DNA of 64,000 nucleotides from Gilvimarinus algae (GCF_030518215.1 NZ_JAULRT010000032.1:372001-436000); one strand, 5' to 3'; shown: positions 24,105 through 33,413, counted from the stretch's first letter. Program-made: numbers and translations. Notes: generated by a model from the letters alone, not told the origin.

Positions 24105-25898
24105 ATGAAAAACTGGAAACAGCTCACAGGCGCTGGCGCACTGGCATTGTCTATGGTGGCCTGCGCGCAACACCCTACAGCAGAGGGTGGTAAACAGTCG
24201 CCGACTCTACCCGATGGTTATTTCGCCAACCCACTGTTTGCCAATGGTGCTGACCCCTGGCTGGAGTACTGGGATGGCAACTATTACCTTACCACAACCA
24301 CTTGGACGTCTCAGTTGGTGATGCGCAAGTCGCCGACTCTGGCGGGGCTGTCTGAGGCAGCGCCGATCAACGTTTGGTCGGATACTGATCCGGCGCGCAG
24401 CTGGAATTTCTGGGCGTTTGAATTTCACCGCCTTAATGGGCCCAACGGCTGGCGCTGGTATTTGATGTATACCTCGGGCGTTCACGGCACATTAGATCAT
24501 CAGCATTTATCGGTACTGGAAAGCGCCGGCGATGATCCCATGGGGCCCTACGAATACAAGGGCCACTTTATGCCGGATGAGTGGAACATCGATGGCACCT
24601 ATCTTGAGCACAATGGCAAACTCTACTTGCTGTATTCCCAGTGGCAGGGCGATGAGCAGCTTAACTTGATCACTGAAATGGACAACCCCTGGACCCTCAA
24701 AGAAGGCTCTCCCAAAGTTGTACTGACCCGCCCGACGCTCGACTGGGAAATCAGCGGTCGTAAAGTGACTGAAGGGGCCGAGATACTCAAGCATCAGGGG
24801 CGCACCTTTCTGATTTATTCGGCCAGTTACTGCGATACACCCGACTACAAATTGGGAATGAAAGAGCTCATCGGCGACGACCCGCTCAACCCCGATCATT
24901 GGCAGCAGTACAACGAGCCGGTGTTCCAAAGGGGTAACGGCGTTTACGGGCCGGGGCACAACGGCTTTTTTACCTCACCGGATGGCACAGAAGACTGGAT
25001 TGTCTATCACGGCAACTCAAAAGAGACCTATGGCTGTGGCTCCACGCGTTCCGTGCGAGCACAAAAATTTACCTGGACGGCGGAGGGCCTGCCTGATTTC
25101 GGGGAGCCGATTCCGGAAGGCGAAGCGGTAAAAATGCCCTCGGGCGAGAACGGCCCCATTAAAGTATCTGTGCAGGGTGTGCCACAGCAACTGGTCAACC
25201 CTGCGGGTCAGTGCCTGGAGGCCCGCAAAGGCAAAGTGCGAGTGGCTGCCTGCGAGTCCGATCAGGCGAGCTGGGTGCTCGATGCAACGGCCGATGGTGC
25301 TTATCGGCTGGCCCATGTGGCAACCGGTACTTTTCTCAATGACAAAGGCATGGCCGCTCCCTGGATCAATACCGATACCCAGCGCTGGGACGTGAGTACT
25401 GGCGACAGTGGTTGGCTGAGCTTTACCAATCGCCATACTGGTCGCCCATTAAGTGTGGCACAGAGCAATCAATGGCGGCTGGCGCCCCAGGGCAAGGTCG
25501 CCGTCATGAGTGTGCAAAGTGGTAAGGCGCTCGCGATACAGGATGAGAATCTGGTCCAGCGTGCCTGGCGAGGTGAGGCCGATCAACAGTGGCAATTTAC
25601 CCACGCAGAAGAGGGCTTTTACCGCCTGCAGCTCGCGCAGAGTGAGAATGCTCAGTGTCTTACCCTAGACGGCAATCCCATAATTCCCGGTGCTAATGCC
25701 GAATTAGGCGCTTGCGAAAGCCCCTGGGCACAGTGGCTGGTGCGGCCTTTGGGTGATGGCTCGGTGGAACTGCGCAATAGGCACAGTGGCCTGTCGCTCA
25801 ATGTCGACAGTTGTGCCTTGGCCGATGGCGCCAATGTCTCCCAGGCCCCCTGGTTTGACAATGACTGCCAGAAATTCCAGCTGCGTGAAACCCATTAA
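24105..25898 (+). CDS. GH43 arabinofuranosidase with C-terminal ricin-type beta-trefoil (CBM13-like) domain
   Basis: 597 residues. The leader ends in SMVAC (Cys20), so probably a lipoprotein. The GH43 propeller (about 38-350) has Asp50 (GADPWL), Asp163 (NIDGTYL) and Glu223 (VTEGAEIL), with YGPGHNGFF for the metal site. A region of about 240 residues follows, with repeated Q-x-W-like and C-L patterns (GQCLEARKGKVRVAACE, AQCLTLDGN, QKFQL) typical of ricin-type lectin domains; it probably anchors the enzyme on arabinan. It starts 12 bases after the GH97 stop and ends in a strong terminator, so it closes the forward transcript. Confidence 0.88.
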   Translation: MKNWKQLTGAGALALSMVACAQHPTAEGGKQSPTLPDGYFANPLFANGADPWLEYWDGNYYLTTTTWTSQLVMRKSPTLAGLSEAAPINVWSDTDPARSWNFWAFEFHRLNGPNGWRWYLMYTSGVHGTLDHQHLSVLESAGDDPMGPYEYKGHFMPDEWNIDGTYLEHNGKLYLLYSQWQGDEQLNLITEMDNPWTLKEGSPKVVLTRPTLDWEISGRKVTEGAEILKHQGRTFLIYSASYCDTPDYKLGMKELIGDDPLNPDHWQQYNEPVFQRGNGVYGPGHNGFFTSPDGTEDWIVYHGNSKETYGCGSTRSVRAQKFTWTAEGLPDFGEPIPEGEAVKMPSGENGPIKVSVQGVPQQLVNPAGQCLEARKGKVRVAACESDQASWVLDATADGAYRLAHVATGTFLNDKGMAAPWINTDTQRWDVSTGDSGWLSFTNRHTGRPLSVAQSNQWRLAPQGKVAVMSVQSGKALAIQDENLVQRAWRGEADQQWQFTHAEEGFYRLQLAQSENAQCLTLDGNPIIPGANAELGACESPWAQWLVRPLGDGSVELRNRHSGLSLNVDSCALADGANVSQAPWFDNDCQKFQLRETH

Positions 25899-25905
25899 GT
25901 AGTGT

Positions 25906-25934
25906 AAAAGCCCGCCCCCGCCGGCGGGCTTTTT
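25906..25934 (+). terminator. intrinsic terminator after GH43-lectin gene
   Basis: AAAAGCCCGCC, a CCCGCC loop, then GGCGGGCTTTTT form a strong stem with a T-run, eight bases after the stop at 25898. It separates the upstream transcript from the GH51 gene. Confidence 0.92.
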
Positions 25935-25969
25935 GTATGATGTAATGATAATAACTGAAGGAGACCACC

Positions 25970-27502
25970 ATGAAGATAAAACACCTGATTGCAGCCGGTA
26001 TGCTACTGGCGGCTGCCCCTGTTCTCGCGAAAGATCACAAGGTAGATCTGACGTTTGATGCTGGCAACACCGGCCCCGTTATCGACAAAGACATCTACGG
26101 TCAGTTTGCCGAGCATCTCGGCCGGGGTATCTATGAGGGCGTATGGGTTGGCGAGGATTCTGACATTCCCAACACCCGCGGCTTTCGCAACGACGTGCTC
26201 AATGCCCTGCGAGATATTGAGGTTCCGCTGGTGCGCTGGCCCGGCGGTTGTTTTGCTGACGAGTATCATTGGCGCGAGGGCATAGGTCCGCGCGACGAGC
26301 GGCCGGTGAAGGTCAATACCCACTGGGGCGGTGTGGAAGAGCCTAATACCTTTGGCACCCACGAGTTCTTTGAGTTTGTCGAGCTACTGGGCGCCGACGC
26401 TTATGTCAATGGCAACCTGGGCAGCGGCAGTGTGCAGGAAATGGCCGAATGGCTGGAGTACATGACTGGCGAAAAAGGTTCTACGCTGGCGCAGGAGCGT
26501 CGCAAGAACGGCCGCGAAGAGCCTTTTGAGATTGCCTATTTCGGCATTGGCAATGAGGCCTGGGGGTGTGGCGGCAATATGCGGCCTGAGTACTACTCGG
26601 ATCTGTACCGCCAGTACGCTACTTTCTTAAAGGCGCCTGAGGGCAATATGCCCAAGCTGGTCGCCAGTGGTGGCCACAGTGAAGACACCACCTGGACCGA
26701 TGTCTTGAGTAAAAACATTGAGCAGAAAATTGATGGCATCAGCTATCACTACTACACCCTGCCCAACAGCGATTGGGACAATAAAGGCCGCGCCATCAAT
26801 TTCAGCGAAACGGACTGGTTTAATACCATGGACCGGACGTACAAGATTGATGACTATATCGAGGCCAACCTGAAGGTACTGGAAAAAAATGATCCGGAAG
26901 GGGACATTAAGTTCTATGTGGATGAGTGGGGCACTTGGTACGACCCGGAGCCCGAGCGTGATCCGGGCTTTTTGTACCAGCAAAATACCCTGCGCGATGC
27001 GGTTGTGGCGGCAGTGAACTTCAATATCTTTCACAAATACGCTGAACGGGTCACCATGACCAATATCGCGCAAATGGTGAATGTATTGCAGGCCATGATT
27101 CTCACCGACAAAGAGAAAATGGTGCTGACGCCCACCTATCACACCTATGGCATGTACAAGGTGTTCCAGGACGCGACCTCCATTCCGTTCAAGCTGAAAA
27201 CACCGGATTACAAAAACGGTGACAAGCGCGTGCCGGCGGTGACTGCCTCTGTTGCCCGAGGAACCGATGGCAAACTGTATCTGGCGTTGGTAAACATGGA
27301 CCCGAAAAATGGCGCCGATATTGATCTGGATATCGATGGGGTGAAGGCCAAGCGTGCGGAAGGTCAGATTCTCACCGCGGAGGCCATGGATGCTCGCAAT
27401 ACTTTTGACGCTCCCGCTACTCTGGAGCCGAAAGCCTTTTCAGCCGATCTGGATGAGCTGCGTATTCCCGCCAAATCGGTGGTGGTGGTTGAGCTGAAGT
27501 AG
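25970..27502 (+). CDS. GH51 alpha-L-arabinofuranosidase (exported)
   Basis: 510 residues with a signal peptide (MLLAAAPVLA, cut near 20), so periplasmic, although many GH51 enzymes are cytoplasmic. TIM barrel with RWPGGCFADEYHWREGIGPR, acid/base Glu196 (GIGNEAWGCGG) and nucleophile Glu319 (FYVDEWGTW), followed by the C-terminal beta-sandwich. It releases terminal arabinofuranose from oligosaccharides. AAGGAG precedes the ATG. It lies between two terminators and is probably transcribed alone; I see no copy of the palindromic operator directly upstream. Confidence 0.94.
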   Translation: MKIKHLIAAGMLLAAAPVLAKDHKVDLTFDAGNTGPVIDKDIYGQFAEHLGRGIYEGVWVGEDSDIPNTRGFRNDVLNALRDIEVPLVRWPGGCFADEYHWREGIGPRDERPVKVNTHWGGVEEPNTFGTHEFFEFVELLGADAYVNGNLGSGSVQEMAEWLEYMTGEKGSTLAQERRKNGREEPFEIAYFGIGNEAWGCGGNMRPEYYSDLYRQYATFLKAPEGNMPKLVASGGHSEDTTWTDVLSKNIEQKIDGISYHYYTLPNSDWDNKGRAINFSETDWFNTMDRTYKIDDYIEANLKVLEKNDPEGDIKFYVDEWGTWYDPEPERDPGFLYQQNTLRDAVVAAVNFNIFHKYAERVTMTNIAQMVNVLQAMILTDKEKMVLTPTYHTYGMYKVFQDATSIPFKLKTPDYKNGDKRVPAVTASVARGTDGKLYLALVNMDPKNGADIDLDIDGVKAKRAEGQILTAEAMDARNTFDAPATLEPKAFSADLDELRIPAKSVVVVELK

Positions 27503-27522
27503 CGCGGCGACACTATGAGCCG

Positions 27523-27565
27523 AGCCCGCCTCTAGGCCTGCATAGGTCTGCAGGTGGGCTTTTTT
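27523..27565 (+). terminator. intrinsic terminator after GH51 gene
   Basis: AGCCCGCC (27523-27530) pairs with GGTGGGCT (27553-27560), with a smaller CCTGC/GCAGG hairpin overlapping the inner side, followed by TTTTTT. It lies about 20 bases after the GH51 stop. Confidence 0.8.
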
Positions 27566-27612
27566 GTGCTCTTCGCTGCAGGCCGCGCAAATTTTGTGCG
27601 TATCTTCGGGGC

Positions 27613-28127
27613 GGCCGATGGAGGTGGCGGGTGAACCTGTTGGTGCGCTCCATGGGATGTCGAGTGCTCAAAAATGCATTGAGGGGTTGGTCGTAAAAGC
27701 GCGCTGCCGGCAATAGCCGCCGTTGTTCCGCAATGTATTTCTGGTGGCGGCCGATCTGGAGAACGAAATCCTCGAGCAGGGAAAAGGCGGCCGCAACACC
27801 GTTGACTCGGCGAGAAATACCCTGATGTACTTTGCCAATGATGACTTTGCCATGCCGGCCTCAACGGCGGCCAATGTCAGCAACAAAACCCGGTCGCGTC
27901 GCCTCGGCATGACCGGCCCAGAGAACATCAACCGCCTGCCGGGCAGTGTCTATGAGGTGGATTGCGATGATTTTAATAGCCGTTTTGATCGCAAGGGCCA
28001 CAGCTATTTTCTCCGCGATAGTGCCTTGGCCACCAGTCCGTTGTATTTGCACATGGCCGATGCCATTGCTGGCGAACGGGTGACACCTGGAGCGAGATGC
28101 CAACGGCTGGTTTGCCCGCCCCTTTGA
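27613..28127 (+). pseudogene. decayed DUF900-type alpha/beta hydrolase (C-terminal remnant)
   Basis: From 27631 one frame reads VNLLVRSMGCRVLKNALRGW and then stops; this looks like a nucleophile elbow (S-M-G) of a DUF900-type hydrolase. From 27723 another frame reads RNVFLVAADLENEILEQGKG and continues to 28127 through FANDDFAMPASTAANV, RSRRLGMTGPENINRLPGSV and YEVDCDDFN...KGHSYFL, where the catalytic His of the family sits. The N-terminal half and an intact frame are missing. So this is a 5'-truncated, frameshifted relic rather than a working gene, lying between GH51 and the ADP-ribosylglycohydrolase gene. Confidence 0.7.
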
Positions 28128-28159
28128 CGCTACACTGGCGAAAAACAAAGAGGTTCCCC

Positions 28160-29551
28160 ATGAAAAGTGTCTTTGCAATGGCGCTGAGTTTGATGCTCGG
28201 CGCAGCGTCTGTGGCGGGTGCAACACCAGCGTCTTTTTCGGTTTCCAAAGCAGAGTATCAAGATCGCCTCTATGGGTTTTGGCTCGGTCAGTGTATCGCC
28301 AACTGGAGCGGACTGGTCACCGAAATGGATAAAATTGGCAATATTGGCGAAATACAAACCGGCGACTTTTACACGCGCGAGAGTTGGGAGCAGGCCGATC
28401 AGCCCAGCATCTGGGGGCAAGGCGTACCCAGTGATTTGTCGGGCACCATTGATTTTGTCTTCGAGGAGCCCGGTGGGGTTTGGGGCGCTGATGATGACAC
28501 CGATATTGAGTACCTCTACCAGTACCTGCTCGCTAAACATCAAAGCAGCCTTCTGAGTGCCGAACAGATTCGCGATGGCTGGCTTACCCATATTTATCCG
28601 GCCGACGAGCCCACACCTTTTGGCAAGGACCCGGACGGCAACTATGAAAATTTTCTCTGGGTCTCTAACCAGCGAGCTTACGAATTGATGCGTGGCGGTC
28701 TCTTGCCGCCGGCAACCGGTCAGCGCGGCAACAACAGCCATTACGATATGATTGACGCTCAGTTGACCACCGAGATATTTGGCCTTTACGCTCCGGCTCG
28801 GCCGGATATAGCCAGGCAGCTGGCGGATTTGCCCGTTCGTACGACGGCCGACGCTGAAGCCGTCGACATTGCGCTTTTTTACGTCACGCTCTATTCGCTG
28901 GCCGGGTCGGTGGCACCCGGCGAGGTCGATGCGCCTGTTATTGAGTGGATGGCGGGAAAAGCCCGCGAGCTTTTGCCGGACGGGCAGTATCCGGCGGCCA
29001 TGTATGACTTTGTGTACCGCCAATACCGCCAGGGCATTCCCTGGGAGCAGACGCGCGATGCGGTTTATCTACGCTACCAGGTCGAGCAGGCCGACGGCTA
29101 CGATGTGACCACGCGTAACCTCTATTGCAATGGTTGTTTTGCCGCGGGTATTAACTTTGCCGCGAGTCTGATCAGCTTGTTTTACGGGGAGGGCGATATT
29201 AAAGAAACCATTAAAATCGCCATGCTGGTGGGATGGGATGCCGACAACCCGGCGGCCACCTGGGGCGGTTTGTTGGGGTTTATGTTGGGTCGCGAAGGCG
29301 TGGAGGCCGCCTTTGACCGCCGCTTTGCCGAACAGTTTTTTATTCATCGCACCCGACGACACTTTCCCAACAATGGCCTGGATAACTTTCCGGCCATGGC
29401 GGCGGTGGGAGCTGAGATTACAGAGCGTGTCATCAAAGAACAAATGCGCGGTGAGGTTCAAGGTGATCGCTGGGCGGTTCCCGAGGCTGTGCGAATTCCC
29501 GCATCGGCGAGAGCCGCTGACGGAGATCCATCGTTGGGCACTGGCAGATAG
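28160..29551 (+). CDS. exported ADP-ribosylglycohydrolase family protein
   Basis: 463 residues from the ATG at 28160 (MKSVFAMALSLMLGAASVAG, signal peptide); longer in-frame extensions run into the relic upstream. The fold signature of the family is present: YGFWLGQCIANW near the start, VWGADDDTDIEYLYQYLL (metal-binding Asp111-115) and, toward the C-terminus, LVGWDADNPAATWGGLLGF (Asp360, Asp362), the second metal-binding motif. Classical members remove ADP-ribose from proteins in the cytoplasm; this one is exported and sits beside arabinan enzymes. A role as a glycosidase acting on a ribofuranosyl- or arabinofuranosyl-like linkage is conceivable but unproven. Confidence 0.82.
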   Translation: MKSVFAMALSLMLGAASVAGATPASFSVSKAEYQDRLYGFWLGQCIANWSGLVTEMDKIGNIGEIQTGDFYTRESWEQADQPSIWGQGVPSDLSGTIDFVFEEPGGVWGADDDTDIEYLYQYLLAKHQSSLLSAEQIRDGWLTHIYPADEPTPFGKDPDGNYENFLWVSNQRAYELMRGGLLPPATGQRGNNSHYDMIDAQLTTEIFGLYAPARPDIARQLADLPVRTTADAEAVDIALFYVTLYSLAGSVAPGEVDAPVIEWMAGKARELLPDGQYPAAMYDFVYRQYRQGIPWEQTRDAVYLRYQVEQADGYDVTTRNLYCNGCFAAGINFAASLISLFYGEGDIKETIKIAMLVGWDADNPAATWGGLLGFMLGREGVEAAFDRRFAEQFFIHRTRRHFPNNGLDNFPAMAAVGAEITERVIKEQMRGEVQGDRWAVPEAVRIPASARAADGDPSLGTGR

Positions 29552-29562
29552 TCTGTGCAGAG

Positions 29563-29588
29563 AAAAAGGGGGCCGAACTTCGGCCCCT
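29563..29588 (-). terminator. intrinsic terminator of the receptor-phosphatase operon
   Basis: On the minus strand GGGGCCG, a five-base loop and CGGCCCC are followed by CTTTTT, five bases beyond the stop of the phosphatase gene at 29593. It lies between convergent genes. Confidence 0.8.
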
Positions 29589-29592
29589 CCCG

Positions 29593-30723
29593 TCAAGATT
29601 GGTTCGTAAGATAGAGAGCTCTGATACGGGCAAGATCGTCTTGGGAGACACCCAGTTCCTTCTGGATATAGGCCATGGTTGATCCGTGATTTTTTTCCAG
29701 TTCGGAGAACATTGCCTGGATAAATATGGGGTCGGAGCCCATAAACACAGCGCGAATCTCAGCGGGCATTTGCGTAAACCCACTGTGCGGCGCATTCTGA
29801 TCTTCCTCTTGGGTCGGACGCTCGTCGTGGTGCGCGACCTTTTCGGTCAGGGCGTAGTCTGCGACAACCGTATCGCGCGGCACACCCAGGGCGGTTAGAA
29901 CCAATGCCGCGGCCATGCCGGTTCGATCTTTACCCGCCGAGCAGTTAAAAGCCAGAGGTGCGTTCCCGGCGGCCAGCTCCTGGAACATTTTGCGGTATTG
30001 CTCTTTAAACACATAGGGGCCGGTTCGGTAAAAGCCGGCGAAGACTTCTTTGGCATCATCCGCGCTGCGAATGGAGGCAAAGTTGAGTGCGTCATCGCCG
30101 GACATCATTTCGCGCATGGAATAGTCACCGGTCAGGTACTGGGCGTCGCCGGCAAAGGATGACCAGTCGGTGGGCTCGTGGGCCAGCTCCTCGCGAGAGC
30201 GAAAATCACAGATTACGCGAATATCCAGCGCACCCAGGTACTCGTAATCTTGCTCTGTGAGCCCGACCATGGTGCCGCTGCGATAGAGTCTGCCCCATTT
30301 CACACTGCGGCCGTTTTCGGTTTTATAACCACCGAGATCGCGAAAGTTGTGGCCGCCCTCCAGTGGCAACAGACGCTCGGCGACCCATTGTCCCTCGCTG
30401 CCCTCGGGCTGAACGTAGTAGTACTGACGCGTGTCGTTGACATCCGTGAGTCGGTAGCTGTTGCCTGTGACATCATCGGCAATTTTGGTCATGGAGGCTG
30501 TGCTGGGCGATGCGGCGCGGTAGATGTCCACCGGCGTATGGGCACTGCTGAGCTCCCAGTAGATCAGTTGCGATTCGGGCAAGAAGACGCTGTCCTCGTT
30601 GACCAGCGTCAGGCTGGCAAACGATGTCTGAGTCTGTGTTTGAGTAGCCTGGTGACTGCAGGCTGACAGCAGAGCCGCCGACAGGCTCAGTACCAAAGCG
30701 GATTGAGTAATACGTTTGTTCAT
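29593..30723 (-). CDS. tyrosine-phosphatase-family lipoprotein
   Basis: 376 residues from the ATG at 30723 (AAGGAGAATTTT upstream). The leader ends in LLSAC (Cys22), so a lipoprotein. Residues about 36-118 look like an Fn3-like beta-sandwich. Then comes a Y_phosphatase2/3-type catalytic domain: GGHNFRDLGGYKTENGRSV, RLYRSGTMVGLTEQD, ICDFRSREEL and the P-loop NCSAGKDRTG (nucleophile Cys261, Arg267), where the usual His before Cys is Asn. It lies 10 bases after the TonB receptor gene and so belongs to the same operon. The substrate is unknown; phospholipid, phosphosugar or inositol phosphate are possibilities. Confidence 0.85.
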   Translation of the reverse strand: MNKRITQSALVLSLSAALLSACSHQATQTQTQTSFASLTLVNEDSVFLPESQLIYWELSSAHTPVDIYRAASPSTASMTKIADDVTGNSYRLTDVNDTRQYYYVQPEGSEGQWVAERLLPLEGGHNFRDLGGYKTENGRSVKWGRLYRSGTMVGLTEQDYEYLGALDIRVICDFRSREELAHEPTDWSSFAGDAQYLTGDYSMREMMSGDDALNFASIRSADDAKEVFAGFYRTGPYVFKEQYRKMFQELAAGNAPLAFNCSAGKDRTGMAAALVLTALGVPRDTVVADYALTEKVAHHDERPTQEEDQNAPHSGFTQMPAEIRAVFMGSDPIFIQAMFSELEKNHGSTMAYIQKELGVSQDDLARIRALYLTNQS

Positions 30724-30733
30724 AAAATTCTCC

Positions 30734-33331
30734 TTAGAAGCTGGCGCGTACGCCAAACAGGTAGCGTTTGCCGAAGCCTTCAATCTCTACCGGGCGGTTT
30801 TCATTGCCCTGGTAGCGAATGCCAAGCTCATCGGTGAGGTTGTTGATGTCCATGTACAGCCCAATGGCTTCGGTGATTTGGTAGCGCACCGACAGGTCCA
30901 AGCGCTCAGTGTCCTGCCAGTAATAGTCGCCGTCGGCGTCGGGTGAAATGTCGTCAAGCCAGGCGTCTCGCCATTGCCAGTTAAGACGAATGGACCAGCC
31001 AAAGTTCTCGTAGAACACCGACGTATTGATCACTTTGTCAGAGGTGCCGGGGAAAGCGGTGGTGCGTCCGTCGGGTGTGGTGAACTCGCCATCAAGAAAA
31101 GCGATATTGGCCTGCATCCCAAAGCCGTACCAGGGCTCTGGCAAAAAGTCCCACTGGTGCTGGTAGGAAAACTCAACGCCAGCCAGCTTGCCGTCGTCGC
31201 CGTTGCGTGTGGTCTCGTACTCGTACGCAGAGCGGTCAATGCCGTCGCTGTTGTAGCGGTCATCACCGATGGTGGCGACCGAGTCAAACAAAACGTTGTC
31301 GACGTCGCGATAAAACGCATTGACCGAGGCGACAGCCGCATCGGTGAAATACCATTCAAGCGCCGTGTCCAGCCCCTTGGCAAACTCGGTTTCCACATCG
31401 GGATTGCCGCCGGACACGCTTTGCCCTGCATCACTGATGCTGGCGCCGGCGCGCATTTGGCTGAAGGTGGGTCGGCTGCTGCCGGTCACCAGAGCGAGGC
31501 GGTATTTCAATGTTTCGCTGATATCAAAATTCCAGTGGACGCTCGGATAGAAGCGCGTGTCATCGCTGCGGCGGGTGACCGGGTAGCTGCCTTCGCCATC
31601 GTTGAGATAACCGCTGCTGACAATGTCCACTTGTTCGATCCGGCCACCGATAAGAATTTGATGCGCACCCCAGTTCCAGGTGTTCATGGCGTAGAGGCTG
31701 GTTACCTCTTCGGTGACGGTGTACTGAGTTTCCGGGCTGATAAACTCATCGGGATTGATAAGACCTGCATCGGTGAGTGCGGCAAGGGTGGTGTCCAGGT
31801 GATCGCGCAGCCCTTCGTTGTCCACGTAGGTGGCGGTAAAGCCACGATCAAAGTCGGTGTCCCACGGATCGTCGGTCACATATTGGTTCGGGTTCCATTC
31901 CAGGCCGATCGCCTGTGCCAGGGGGCTGACGGTGACAAACGCCGAGCTGCTGCCCGGTGAGCCGGCTTCGCGATCATCATACTGAACGCCAAATTTGAGC
32001 TGGGCATCGACACTGCCCATTTGCCAGTCGCGGGCAAAATCCAGCTTGTAGGTCATGGATTCGGTTTGCGAGTCGCCCAGGTAGTTCACCAGGCCGTCGA
32101 AACCGTAACCGGTCTGATTCAGTGCCTCGGTTGCCTCGCCCATTATGGGGACGCCCTGCGCATTAAAGGTGGTCCCGTAGAGCTCCACCTGCGGCAGGCC
32201 GCGGTTTGAATGTTCGTAGCGCAGGGAGACAAACTCCGTGGGATCTACCTGATTGCGCAGAATAATCGGCAGCTTAAAAGAAGATTCGGTTTCGGTGTAG
32301 TTGACGCGCCAGCCGATCTCCCATTCCCCGGCCCAGTGATCGCCGCCGAGGGTATTGGTAAAGGTGGAGTTTTCGTAGTCGCCGTCCTGCAGCCAACCCT
32401 GAACGGGAACGCCAATCAGCTCACCGCTGTTCGGCTCTGCCGAGCCTGCAATCGCATCGGCCAGCGACAGCTGGTACATGTTGCGCAGCTCGTGATCGAG
32501 AAACTCGGTGTACAGCGAGGACAGCACAAAGCGGTGGCTGGCGCTCGGGGCAAACTCCAGCTTGCCCATGGCCGAGTTGGTTTCGCGCTCCAGCTGATAA
32601 CTTCTGAAATCAAACAGCGACGGCGTGTCACCTTCGCCGTAGGCAATCTCATTGTTGTCGGTGACCTGCTCCATGGAGTAAGTGGACAAAGCCACGACTG
32701 CGCCAAAGGTGTCATTACCCCAGGCAAGACGACCCGAGTAGCGCTCCTGGTTGCCGTCGCCCAGTTCCATGGGGCCGTAGCCCACATCCAGATCGGCGCT
32801 GAAGCCCTCACTGTTCAGTGGCGAGTACGTCTGGATATTGACCTGCCCGGCAAGTGCCTCAGCGGACATCTCGGGCGTAAGCGTTTTACTGATGGCGACC
32901 GAGTCCATCACCGCAGCGGGCACCGAGTCAAACCGGAAAATTCGCTCCTCTGCACCCAGCACATTGATGCCGTCAAAGGAGACCGTTGTCCAGCGCGCAG
33001 GAGCGCCGCGCACTTGAATGTAGCGTGGCTGGCCCTGATCGCGCTGCACAGCCACCGCCGGCAGCCTGGCCAAAGCCGCCGCCGCCGTGTGATCGGGAAA
33101 GCGCCCGATATCGTCAGCGGCGATGGCGCTGATGACATTTACGGCATCGCGCTGCAGGGCGATGGACTGAGCCTGAGAGTCCGCTATGGGGCGCGCTGTG
33201 ACCAACAGCTCTTCCATAACAGGTGCAACAATGTGTTCTGAATTTTGCTGGGCGAGGGCGCCGCCGCTGCACAGGCTGGCACACACCAAGGCCAGTGCAC
33301 GCTGCTTAAAATGTCGTTGGGTTGAGAGCAT
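30734..33331 (-). CDS. TonB-dependent receptor
   Basis: 865 residues with a signal peptide (cut near GALAQ, about 28). A plug domain follows (VNVISAIAADDIGRFPDHTA, ALARLPAVAVQRDQGQ, RYIQVRGAPARWTTVSFDGI) and a long beta-barrel ending KRYLFGVRASF with the terminal Phe needed for outer-membrane insertion. The plug type (DDIGRFPD) belongs to the large receptor group that often imports carbohydrates. In one operon with the lipoprotein phosphatase and divergent from the BlaI gene. The ligand may be phosphorylated, but this is inferred only from the partner. Confidence 0.9.
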   Translation of the reverse strand: MLSTQRHFKQRALALVCASLCSGGALAQQNSEHIVAPVMEELLVTARPIADSQAQSIALQRDAVNVISAIAADDIGRFPDHTAAAALARLPAVAVQRDQGQPRYIQVRGAPARWTTVSFDGINVLGAEERIFRFDSVPAAVMDSVAISKTLTPEMSAEALAGQVNIQTYSPLNSEGFSADLDVGYGPMELGDGNQERYSGRLAWGNDTFGAVVALSTYSMEQVTDNNEIAYGEGDTPSLFDFRSYQLERETNSAMGKLEFAPSASHRFVLSSLYTEFLDHELRNMYQLSLADAIAGSAEPNSGELIGVPVQGWLQDGDYENSTFTNTLGGDHWAGEWEIGWRVNYTETESSFKLPIILRNQVDPTEFVSLRYEHSNRGLPQVELYGTTFNAQGVPIMGEATEALNQTGYGFDGLVNYLGDSQTESMTYKLDFARDWQMGSVDAQLKFGVQYDDREAGSPGSSSAFVTVSPLAQAIGLEWNPNQYVTDDPWDTDFDRGFTATYVDNEGLRDHLDTTLAALTDAGLINPDEFISPETQYTVTEEVTSLYAMNTWNWGAHQILIGGRIEQVDIVSSGYLNDGEGSYPVTRRSDDTRFYPSVHWNFDISETLKYRLALVTGSSRPTFSQMRAGASISDAGQSVSGGNPDVETEFAKGLDTALEWYFTDAAVASVNAFYRDVDNVLFDSVATIGDDRYNSDGIDRSAYEYETTRNGDDGKLAGVEFSYQHQWDFLPEPWYGFGMQANIAFLDGEFTTPDGRTTAFPGTSDKVINTSVFYENFGWSIRLNWQWRDAWLDDISPDADGDYYWQDTERLDLSVRYQITEAIGLYMDINNLTDELGIRYQGNENRPVEIEGFGKRYLFGVRASF

Positions 33332-33398
33332 TACACATTCCTCAAAGTTAGCGTCGTTATCGGGCGCATAACCTAGAGCAGCATTGTGACAAGTGTAT

Positions 33399-33413
33399 TA
33401 CTACAATGTAGTA
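33399..33413. promoter_or_regulatory. BlaI-type operator, dyad 1
   Basis: TACTACAATGTAGTA is a perfect 15-bp palindrome with the TACA/TGTA core of BlaI/MecI operators. It lies 68 bp upstream of the divergent TonB receptor start and 112 bp upstream of blaI. Confidence 0.7.

Noticed and set aside
30974-31960. Long open frames antisense to the TonB receptor genes (also at 32210-33241 and 7585-8211)
   Set aside because: Low-complexity antisense frames from GC-rich codons; no motifs, ribosome sites or conserved segments.
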